Origin: Mesenet sp031546805
GTDB taxonomy: Bacteria; Pseudomonadota; Alphaproteobacteria; Rickettsiales; Anaplasmataceae
Reading direction: 5' to 3'
Assembly (NCBI GenBank): GCA_031546805.1
Contig: JAVBJW010000050.1
Span: 1 to 9,673 of the forward strand
Length of the DNA stretch: 9,673 nt
A model generated the notes under the pieces. The model saw only the letters and a program-made list of their open reading frames with translations, made no database searches and was not told where the DNA came from. Positions 1 to 5,230 of the stretch are shown here, in pieces (position 1 is the stretch's first letter; each line of letters starts with the position of its first letter). The translations under genes and the position numbers were made by a program.

Positions 1-10
1 TTCCTAATTC

Positions 11-150
11 TCATTTGATAGATATTTCACCTTCTAAACTTACCTCTAGCAGCTTTTTTATCAGATGTGTTAATGCTCCATCTCTTCCAGTTAAAGGCCT
101 CTCGTATAGACGATAATATATTGTTCTCCAACTCTTTATAGTCTATCAAT
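11..150 (-). pseudogene. IS256/mutator-type transposase remnant (N-terminal part, frame-broken, cut by window edge)
   Basis: Two overlapping minus-strand frames together read like the N-terminus of an IS256-family transposase. The upstream frame, about 145 down to 99, gives IDYKELENNILSSIRE. The next frame, from 100 down to a TGA at 13-11, gives RPLTGRDGALTHLIKKLLE followed by VSLEGEIS. IS256 transposases carry the block 'pLtGkdGaLtpLikklLEaaLegEi' near residue 20-50, and the match is good by eye. Joining the halves needs a one-base shift near position 100, and the second frame ends at a TGA just where the family continues with 'e.hL..E'. No inverted terminal repeat was recognised. What is seen is a broken reading frame; the family call rests on the remembered consensus, and the idea of a decayed insertion near manC is inference. 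Confidence 0.6.
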
Positions 151-265
151 CCGGTATAATATACTTTTCGCTTTGATATACTTTGTTCAACGTTCTCTCT
201 TCAAATGTTTGAATTTTGTTCACAGAGTCAAAGTCTCCTATCTTATTAGGATTAGACTCTACCAT
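146..265 (-). CDS. Short 39-codon ORF coupled to the end of manC; possible truncated gene
   Basis: The ATG at 265-263 lies inside the last codons of the sugar-nucleotide gene, so the two frames overlap by 14 bases, as in translationally coupled genes. It reads MVESNPNKIGDFDSVNKIQT, goes on through FEERTLNKVYQSEKYIIPD, and stops at TGA 148-146. The composition is protein-like (charged, mixed hydrophobic, no low complexity) but I do not recognise a family. The stop falls directly where the transposase-like frames begin, so this may be the start of a gene cut short by the mobile element. It may equally be a chance ORF, or part of the element. Only its position and frame are firm. Confidence 0.3.
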   Translation of the reverse strand: MVESNPNKIGDFDSVNKIQTFEERTLNKVYQSEKYIIPD

Positions 266-1493
266 ATATGTCAGCAAATCTCACTATGTCATTTTCAGAT
301 ATATAATCTCCTATTTGTATTTCTATAATTTTCACAGCATTTTCACTATCTTTATTTTCTATTCTGTGCATATCTAATTGTGAAATTTTTATTACTTCAT
401 TTTGACTGATAACATTAACTTTATCATTTAGTGTAACATGTGCAGTGCCGGATAATATTGTATAGTATTCACTTCTATGTTTATGCAATTGCATTGACGT
501 AGCACTTGCAGGATTAATATAAAGATATTTTATAAGAAAATTTTTGCTCTTCATGATTACGCTGTAAAATCCCCATGGTCTTATTATTTTTTCTTTTATC
601 TCACATAACGTGCTCTGATCTGATATTACTTCTTTTATATAACAATTCCTGTAATTGAAATAACTCCTTCTACTTACAATCGATAATATACCACTCCAGG
701 TACCAATATCTACCCAATCAAAAGTAGCCTCTATCATTAAAGCATCTTTTCTCTGCTCCATTATCATATAATCAAAAGAAGTAGGATTAATTTTTGCAAA
801 ATCTACTTTTCTCAAATATACCAGATTTTTTTGTATGATTGAATTTTGCCTACCTTTTACGCATGCTTTGTAAATATTAGGTGCAAGTTTTGCAATTTCA
901 TTTAAGTAATATTTTGCTTTAAATATAAATATGCCTGAATTCCAATAATATTCTCCAAAAAGAGAATTTGAATTTGAAGGTTTTTCAATAAATTGATCAA
1001 TGCTATAGCAACCTGTATTATCGTTATAAATAGCTTTTATATAACCATATCCAGAATTAAAATGATCAGGTTTTATACCAATAGTTACTATTGCATCAGT
1101 ACTCTTTGCTATTGCAACTGCCTGCTCTAAGCAACTTCGAAAATTTACTACATTCTCTATATGATGATCTGTTGGTAATACTATAACAATAGTATCTTCA
1201 TGACAATTAGCAACAGCAACTAATATCGAAGCAGCTGTTCCAATTTTTATTGGTTCTAGTATTATTGTAGGTTGTTGTGAAAAATCTGCTTCTTTAATTA
1301 CTAAAGACTTATATTTGATATTTGTTGTAATTATTGGTGCCTTCCAATTTTTTTTAAGCCTTAATAAAGTATTTTGCAACATCGTGTTATTGCTAAATAT
1401 TTTATGAAATTGTTTAGGAAAGTCATCTTGAGATAGAGGCCGCAACCTACTACCTACACCACCACACAACAATACAGGTTGTATAGACGTCAT
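252..1493 (-). CDS. manC: Mannose-1-phosphate guanylyltransferase / mannose-6-phosphate isomerase (type II, bifunctional)
   Basis: The 413-residue protein makes GDP-mannose from mannose-1-phosphate and GTP. The C-terminal cupin of this family isomerises fructose-6-phosphate to mannose-6-phosphate. The N-terminal nucleotidyltransferase has the signature GGVGSR (11-16) with PKQF (26-29), then LPTDHHI (106-112), GYGYI (148-152), FIEKP (168-172) and WNSGIF (184-189). The type II phosphomannose isomerase domain runs from IIRPWGFY (303) to the end, with metal-ligand candidates in QLHKHRSE (335-342), H376, and the closing DIVRFADIYGR. AlgA/ManC proteins are usually about 470-480 residues, so this one is short, apparently in the linker, but the motifs are intact. 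The ATG start has only a weak ribosome site. A promoter-like TTGATA-16-TATAAT lies 28 bases upstream, so it is probably transcribed separately from dprA. It is cytosolic, and the acceptor for GDP-mannose is not visible here. Confidence 0.9.
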   Translation of the reverse strand: MTSIQPVLLCGGVGSRLRPLSQDDFPKQFHKIFSNNTMLQNTLLRLKKNWKAPIITTNIKYKSLVIKEADFSQQPTIILEPIKIGTAASILVAVANCHEDTIVIVLPTDHHIENVVNFRSCLEQAVAIAKSTDAIVTIGIKPDHFNSGYGYIKAIYNDNTGCYSIDQFIEKPSNSNSLFGEYYWNSGIFIFKAKYYLNEIAKLAPNIYKACVKGRQNSIIQKNLVYLRKVDFAKINPTSFDYMIMEQRKDALMIEATFDWVDIGTWSGILSIVSRRSYFNYRNCYIKEVISDQSTLCEIKEKIIRPWGFYSVIMKSKNFLIKYLYINPASATSMQLHKHRSEYYTILSGTAHVTLNDKVNVISQNEVIKISQLDMHRIENKDSENAVKIIEIQIGDYISENDIVRFADIYGRV

Positions 1494-1520
1494 TATATTT
1501 ATTAACTAATTTAAATTAAT

Positions 1521-1548
1521 ATTATATTTTTTAATACAATTATATCAA
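1521..1548 (-). promoter_or_regulatory. Sigma70-type promoter upstream of manC
   Basis: On the minus strand, TTGATA (1548-1543) is followed after 16 bases by a perfect TATAAT (1526-1521). The predicted start near 1514 leaves a leader of about 20 bases before the ATG at 1493. The rest of the 139-base gap between dprA and manC is A/T-rich. It holds an 8-base palindrome AGACGTCT around 1565-1572, and I saw no terminator for dprA. Confidence 0.5.
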
Positions 1549-1632
1549 TGTTAAATAATTATATTAGACGTCTTACAATCTCAGTATCGATTAAATACAA
1601 GAATTAATTAAATTACTAGGTTACAATATATT

Positions 1633-2793
1633 CTAATTTTTATAATTGAATATCAGAGCAATTTTGTTACCAGGATAGCGTTCTATCCTCTGTGCCAATT
1701 CTAGTTCTAGCAATGCTACTAAAATCACCTCTGTACGTATTCCACTTACTGCAATTATTTCATCTATATCAATTGGCATGGAATCAATACAACTTAAAAT
1801 AGCAGTTTTTGCTCTTTGTATTTCTGTATTTGCAACATCAATATATGTCTCACATTCATCATTATTATAATCAATACTGTGATCAAACAAGCTGTTTTGA
1901 ATAGGGCGGTTACTACAATTAAAGTTAATTCCATCTATAACATCATCTACAGATTCCACTAATTTAGCCCCTTTTTTGATTAGGTTATTACTTCCACTAC
2001 AACGCGAATCTAAAGGAGGCCCTGGTACCGCAAATACTTCTTTGCTTTGCTCTAGAGCAAAATTTGCAGTTATCAAAGAACCAGAGTGCTTAGAAGCTTC
2101 AACTAAAACAACACCAAGTGATAAACCAGATATAATACGGTTTCTTTGTGGAAAGTATTGTGGTTTTGGTTTAGTTGATAAAGGAAGCTCCGTAATCACC
2201 AAACCACCATTTTCTATTATTTTTTTATATAAATTTAAATTTTCCTGTGGATAAACAACATCAATACCAGCAGCTATGACTGCAATAGTTGGATAGCCCT
2301 GAAATATTATACTATTTACTGCAGTATCGATACCGCTTGCTAAGCCAGAAATTGTAATAAAACCAGCTTGACTTAAATCACACGCTAACTTATTTGCAAA
2401 ATTTCTACCATTTATAGAAGAATTACGTCCACCAACTATCGCGATCATATTTTTTTTAAGTAAAGAAATATCTCCTAGTGCTGTTATAATAGGTGGAAAA
2501 TCAGGAATATTTCTTAAATTCTCTGGATAATCATGTTCACATGCAGCTATGACTTTAGCTCCTATTGCTTCTGCATTTTTCAGTTCCTGCTCTGCTTCTT
2601 CTAAAGTGTATATTTTTGATATCTTTTTACTTATACCAGAATTCTTTATAAGTGTTGGTAGATGTTTTAACGCATTTTCCGGTGTTTTATACACCTTTAA
2701 AAAGGCCATAAAAGTTACAGGCCCAATATTTGTGGTGCGAATAAGACGCAACCATGCAATTAATTCACTGTGACTTAATTTTTTTATTTGCAT
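1633..2793 (-). CDS. dprA: DNA-processing protein DprA (Smf)
   Basis: DprA binds incoming single-stranded DNA in the cytosol, protects it and loads RecA during transformation or recombination. The 386-residue protein has the extended Rossmann core with GGRNSS (121-126), SGLASGID (149-156), RNRIISGLS (217-225), HSGSLITA (236-243) and AVPGPP (255-260). A C-terminal winged-helix domain spans about 327-380. The N-terminal 80 residues resemble the SAM-like domain. Many DprA proteins have a histidine shortly after SGLASGID ('aH.gAL'); here the stretch is AVNSIIFQGY. I chose ATG 2793-2791, giving MQIKKLSH; a TTG two codons upstream (2799) is possible but neither has a clear Shine-Dalgarno site. Transformation genes persist in many Anaplasmataceae, so presence alone does not prove competence. 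The gene stands after a strong hairpin and is probably transcribed on its own. Confidence 0.93.
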   Translation of the reverse strand: MQIKKLSHSELIAWLRLIRTTNIGPVTFMAFLKVYKTPENALKHLPTLIKNSGISKKISKIYTLEEAEQELKNAEAIGAKVIAACEHDYPENLRNIPDFPPIITALGDISLLKKNMIAIVGGRNSSINGRNFANKLACDLSQAGFITISGLASGIDTAVNSIIFQGYPTIAVIAAGIDVVYPQENLNLYKKIIENGGLVITELPLSTKPKPQYFPQRNRIISGLSLGVVLVEASKHSGSLITANFALEQSKEVFAVPGPPLDSRCSGSNNLIKKGAKLVESVDDVIDGINFNCSNRPIQNSLFDHSIDYNNDECETYIDVANTEIQRAKTAILSCIDSMPIDIDEIIAVSGIRTEVILVALLELELAQRIERYPGNKIALIFNYKN

Positions 2794-2858
2794 AGACAAA
2801 AAAATCTAGTTCATAAAATCGACTTTTCAAGAGAGGTATAAAATATTTTGATCTAAGT

Positions 2859-2893
2859 CTAAAACTCCTAAAAATGCTTTTTAGGAGTTTTAG
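2859..2893 (-). terminator. Perfect 16-bp hairpin, likely terminator after the 75-residue gene
   Basis: The arms CTAAAACTCCTAAAAA (2859-2874) and TTTTTAGGAGTTTTAG (2878-2893) are exact reverse complements around a 3-base loop (TGC). The structure begins 14 bases past the stop of the small gene and ends 65 bases before dprA, so it most simply ends the small transcript and insulates dprA. There is no long T-run outside the stem; the Ts are in the stem itself. It is close to symmetric, so it could act in either direction. Confidence 0.65.
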
Positions 2894-2907
2894 GCACTAA
2901 TATTAGA

Positions 2908-3135
2908 CTATATGATCTGATTATCACTCTCTATAATAAAATTACAGATATCAGAATCTGGATTCTCAAAACAAACCATATTGCAAAATTCAAGCTCTTC
3001 TTGAGGTGTAAGACCGGACTCAGACTCTTGAAGCTTAAAAATACAAGCATCAATACTTGGATTCAAAATAGTATTGTTAGAAATCAACAATTCTGGTTGA
3101 TCAATTTCATAAATGTTTTTTTCAATATTTGACAT
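2908..3135 (-). CDS. Hypothetical 75-residue acidic protein with four cysteines
   Basis: I do not recognise the family. The 75-residue product (MSNIEKNIYEIDQPELL...) is rich in Glu, Asp, Asn and Ile, is probably acidic, and has no signal peptide or membrane segment. Four cysteines lie in the second half, in the contexts IDACIF, EFCNMVCFEN and DICNFI. This could reflect metal binding or disulphides, but no known zinc motif fits. Evidence for a real gene: a good Shine-Dalgarno AAGG six bases before the ATG, a promoter-like TTGACT-16-TTAAAT upstream, and a perfect hairpin right after the stop. It is an independent unit between dprA and an ankyrin gene. A small secreted or effector-like protein is possible, but nothing in the sequence shows it. 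Confidence 0.7.
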   Translation of the reverse strand: MSNIEKNIYEIDQPELLISNNTILNPSIDACIFKLQESESGLTPQEELEFCNMVCFENPDSDICNFIIESDNQII

Positions 3136-3167
3136 ATATTACCTTAATTTAGGGGAAGAAAGTAAAC

Positions 3168-3195
3168 ATTTAACTTAATATATATATAAAGTCAA
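3168..3195 (-). promoter_or_regulatory. Promoter candidate for the 75-residue gene
   Basis: On the minus strand, TTGACT (3195-3190) and TTAAAT (3173-3168) are spaced by 16 bases, and the predicted start lies about 25 bases before the ATG. The -35 box overlaps the outer end of a 12-base inverted repeat (3194-3205 with 3223-3234). Confidence 0.4.
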
Positions 3196-3234
3196 TTAAA
3201 AAATTTATATATTAAAAAGCATAATTTTTTAATT
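3194..3234. repeat. A/T-only inverted repeat between the ankyrin gene and the small gene
   Basis: AATTAAAAAATT (3194-3205) pairs exactly with AATTTTTTAATT (3223-3234) across a 17-base spacer. It lies just after the stop of the ankyrin gene (3244), so it may serve as a weak terminator there. It also touches the -35 box of the next gene. In DNA this A/T-rich, such repeats also arise by chance. Confidence 0.35.
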
Positions 3235-3243
3235 CACCTGTCT

Positions 3244-4254
3244 CTATTGCATCTCAATTTCATGTAACAATGGATTAGCTACACTAGCGCCAGCAAGTGA
3301 ATTAGATACACCTGTTCCAGCAGTCCTGTTTCTTGTTTTATAGCAATACAATCTTGCTAGGGTTGCAATAACACCAATAGGTATAAGAACTGTCATTAAT
3401 ACTGTAGCTGTACTATCTTGAGCAGAGCCAATAGCTTTTGAGGAAGATGTGGAATCTATCATACCTGTTGCATTTTGGCTGGAATTTGATGATACTGTAA
3501 TATCCCTTGTTGATGAAATTGTTATATTGTTTCTTGTATCAACAATTTTATTCCTTTCATTAGAGCTATATATTTCTTTCATAGTGCTTTCTATAGTTGG
3601 GGCTGTATTTATCCTATTTTGATTATAAATTTCATTCAGTAATTTATTAGCTCCCTTATAATCACGAAAAATGCGATTTATAGAGCAACTCTTACCAAGT
3701 TCTAAAGTGCAAGTAGCACCATCTGCAACATTTTCTCTTTCTTCAATTTTTGCACCATAATTAAACAATAAGTTAATGATATCATGATCCTTCTGAAAAG
3801 CAGCAGTGTACAGTAAAGTATCACCAAATTGATCTCTTACGTTAATATTCGCATGATTCTTAAGTAATGATTCAATGATACTAATGTTCTTAGAAAAAAA
3901 AGCAAGTTGTAACGGAGTATAACCTTTGCTAGTTTTTGCTTCAATATTTGCTCCATACTTAAGCGCTAGTTCAATAGCTTCACTACTTGAGTGCATGGAT
4001 TGAACAAGTCTATGTAATATAGTATCACCAGAATTATTCTTTTGATTAATATTTGCACCATATTCAAGCAATAAATTAGTAAAATTATTCATTTTATTAC
4101 TAATGGCAACATATAATGGGGTATTGCCATGTTTATCTTCGCCGTTCACGTATGTCACACGTTGATTAGCATCTACTTTACTTATCAATTTATTAGCTTT
4201 GTTAGTATTGCTATTATAAATAGTATTAAACAAATCTGTATTATCTATACTCAT
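3244..4254 (-). CDS. Ankyrin-repeat protein with C-terminal transmembrane segment
   Basis: The 336-residue protein has about four ankyrin repeats: roughly 42-72 (HGNTPLYVAI...YGANINQK), 75-106 (GDTILHRLV...YGANIEAK), 110-140 (KGYTPLQLAF...HANINVR) and 143-173 (GDTLLYTAAF...YGAKIEE). A Ser/Thr/Asn-rich, probably disordered linker covers about 235-282. One hydrophobic segment follows at about 283-304 (TVLMTVLIPIGVIATLARLY), then basic YKTRNR and a short tail. There is no N-terminal signal peptide. Ankyrin repeats mediate protein-protein binding, and in Anaplasmataceae some ankyrin proteins are type IV secretion effectors; that role here is inference. The ATG start has a GAGAG ribosome site about six bases upstream and a promoter TTTACA-18-TATATT. 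The next gene upstream is a second ankyrin gene, which suggests local duplication of the class, though the two are not close copies. Confidence 0.85.
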   Translation of the reverse strand: MSIDNTDLFNTIYNSNTNKANKLISKVDANQRVTYVNGEDKHGNTPLYVAISNKMNNFTNLLLEYGANINQKNNSGDTILHRLVQSMHSSSEAIELALKYGANIEAKTSKGYTPLQLAFFSKNISIIESLLKNHANINVRDQFGDTLLYTAAFQKDHDIINLLFNYGAKIEERENVADGATCTLELGKSCSINRIFRDYKGANKLLNEIYNQNRINTAPTIESTMKEIYSSNERNKIVDTRNNITISSTRDITVSSNSSQNATGMIDSTSSSKAIGSAQDSTATVLMTVLIPIGVIATLARLYCYKTRNRTAGTGVSNSLAGASVANPLLHEIEMQ

Positions 4255-4282
4255 TTTATTCTCTCACATTTATTAATAAGCT

Positions 4283-4312
4283 AATATATTATTATAATTT
4301 TTATAATGTAAA
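4283..4312 (-). promoter_or_regulatory. Promoter candidate for the 336-residue ankyrin gene
   Basis: On the minus strand, TTTACA (4312-4307) is separated by 18 bases from TATATT (4288-4283). The predicted start is about 22 bases before the ATG at 4254. The region is almost pure A/T, so alternative -10 boxes overlap. Confidence 0.4.
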
Positions 4313-4370
4313 GTAATAATTTTTAAGATAAACATAAAAGCTTTCTGTCACAAATAAGATTATCCAAATT

Positions 4371-4775
4371 TTACTCTTCTAATGGTAGTGTTGAGAATTC
4401 AAGAGGATAAATCCTAGGTGAGCTCATATCCCCTGATGATGTATCATCTGATATATCTGATAACTCTTCATATTTCGATACTATAGACACCATTTCACTT
4501 GTAGTTGCAAACTCACCAAATGTTTGTTTATTATTATTTTCCTGGTTAAAATCAGCACCATGTTCTAATAAAAGATTTACTATTGATATATTACCTACTT
4601 TAACTGCCAAAATCAGAGGGGTATCTCCTATTATATCCTCATGTATATTAATACCAGTACTGGGGTATTCTATTAGTACTTTAACCACATCTTCATGATT
4701 ATTTTGTACTGCTAAATGCAGTGGTGCAAATCCAATTTCATTTTTTGCATTAACACAAACTCCTGAGGCTAGCAA
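4371..4775 (-). CDS. Short ankyrin-repeat protein, 5' end apparently frameshifted
   Basis: The open frame carries two clear ankyrin repeats, FAPLHLAVQNNHEDVVKVLI and GDTPLILAVKVGNISIVNLLLEHGADFNQE, then a Ser/Asp-rich acidic tail ending LPLEE. The given start at 4775 is a TTG inside a repeat and is unlikely to be native. The same frame continues upstream with DAVTCGDTEKVKELLASG, the end of another repeat, back to a TGA at 4829-4827 with no start codon. A well-placed ATG (4830-4828, after GAGGAAA) is in a neighbouring frame and stops after five codons. Removing one base in the AATTT at about 4819-4815 would join them into MSLAFDAVTCGDTEKV. So the gene was probably about 150 residues and is now damaged, or a sequencing error is present. 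There is no signal peptide or membrane segment. Confidence 0.6.
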   Translation of the reverse strand: MLASGVCVNAKNEIGFAPLHLAVQNNHEDVVKVLIEYPSTGINIHEDIIGDTPLILAVKVGNISIVNLLLEHGADFNQENNNKQTFGEFATTSEMVSIVSKYEELSDISDDTSSGDMSSPRIYPLEFSTLPLEE

Positions 4776-4840
4776 TTCTTTAACTTTTTCTGTATCACCG
4801 CAAGTTACTGCATCAAATTGCCAAACTCATTACTTTCCTC
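4776..4840 (-). other. Orphaned ribosome site and ATG of the short ankyrin gene, with frameshift site
   Basis: GAGGAAAGTA (4840-4831) directly precedes ATG (4830-4828), a strong Shine-Dalgarno arrangement with five bases between AGGA and the ATG. That frame reads MSLAI and stops at TGA 4815-4813. The ankyrin frame lies one base away and is open from 4826 onward. The extra base is most simply placed in CAATTT (4820-4815). Confidence 0.55.
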
Positions 4841-4859
4841 ACAGCTAATTTACTGAAAG

Positions 4860-4886
4860 ATTATAGTCAATCTTGCATACTGTAAA
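4860..4886 (-). promoter_or_regulatory. Promoter candidate for the short ankyrin gene
   Basis: On the minus strand a perfect TATAAT (4865-4860) is preceded by TTTACA (4886-4881) with a 15-base spacer, shorter than the usual 17. The predicted start lies about 23 bases before the ATG at 4830. It is back to back with the rpmG promoter. Confidence 0.45.
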
Positions 4887-4916
4887 TCTACTTAAATTAG
4901 ATAAAAAATAAAGATA

Positions 4917-4944
4917 TTGACTTTTGCTTTAGAAGAAATAGAAT
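4917..4944 (+). promoter_or_regulatory. Promoter of rpmG
   Basis: TTGACT (4917-4922) and TAGAAT (4939-4944) are separated by 16 bases. The predicted start is about 35 bases upstream of the rpmG ATG at 4986. Only 30 bases separate this -35 box from that of the divergent ankyrin promoter. Confidence 0.5.
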
Positions 4945-4985
4945 TTTTATCTCCTTAAGTGTATTTTAAAATAATAGGATAATAA

Positions 4986-5159
4986 ATGGCTGCAAAAAAG
5001 AAGGCTGCTTTATTGGTAAAACTTGCAAGTAGTGCAAACACTGGTTATTTTTATGTCAAAAAACGTAATCCCAAAAAATTAGTAAATAAACTATCCTTTC
5101 GTAAGTATGATCCAGTAGTAAGGAAGCATGTTATATTTAAGGAAGAGAAGTTAAAGTAA
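4986..5159 (+). CDS. rpmG: 50S ribosomal protein L33
   Basis: The 57-residue basic protein is a component of the large ribosomal subunit near the E site. It begins MAAKKKAALLVKLASSANTG and continues YFYVKKRNPKK, SFRKYDPVVRKHV and FKEEKLK. This is the usual alphaproteobacterial L33 pattern and full length. It lacks the two CxxC pairs of zinc-binding L33 forms. The ATG start is preceded by AGGA (4976-4979) at six bases. The gene is monocistronic, flanked by a divergent ankyrin gene and a convergent antiporter gene. A weak six-base stem with a four-base loop lies just after the stop (5161-5176); I do not count it as a terminator. Confidence 0.95.
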   Translation: MAAKKKAALLVKLASSANTGYFYVKKRNPKKLVNKLSFRKYDPVVRKHVIFKEEKLK

Positions 5160-5230
5160 TTCTAATCTTTATTAGAGAGTTTGTAGAAACGCTGTATATG
5201 GATTCCTTTTAGATAAGTTATATTTTTATT

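Noticed and set aside
1976..2254. Plus-strand ORF of 92 codons inside dprA
   Set aside because: It lies wholly opposite conserved DprA motifs and has no family resemblance; it is a frame shadow. The same holds for the plus-strand ORFs inside the antiporter gene and for 2549-2773.
2797..2799. TTG start for dprA
   Set aside because: An ATG two codons downstream is equally placed and neither has a Shine-Dalgarno site, so the ATG is preferred.
5161..5176. Stem TCTAAT-CTTT-ATTAGA after rpmG as a terminator
   Set aside because: Only six A/T-rich pairs and no T-run follow; too weak to call.
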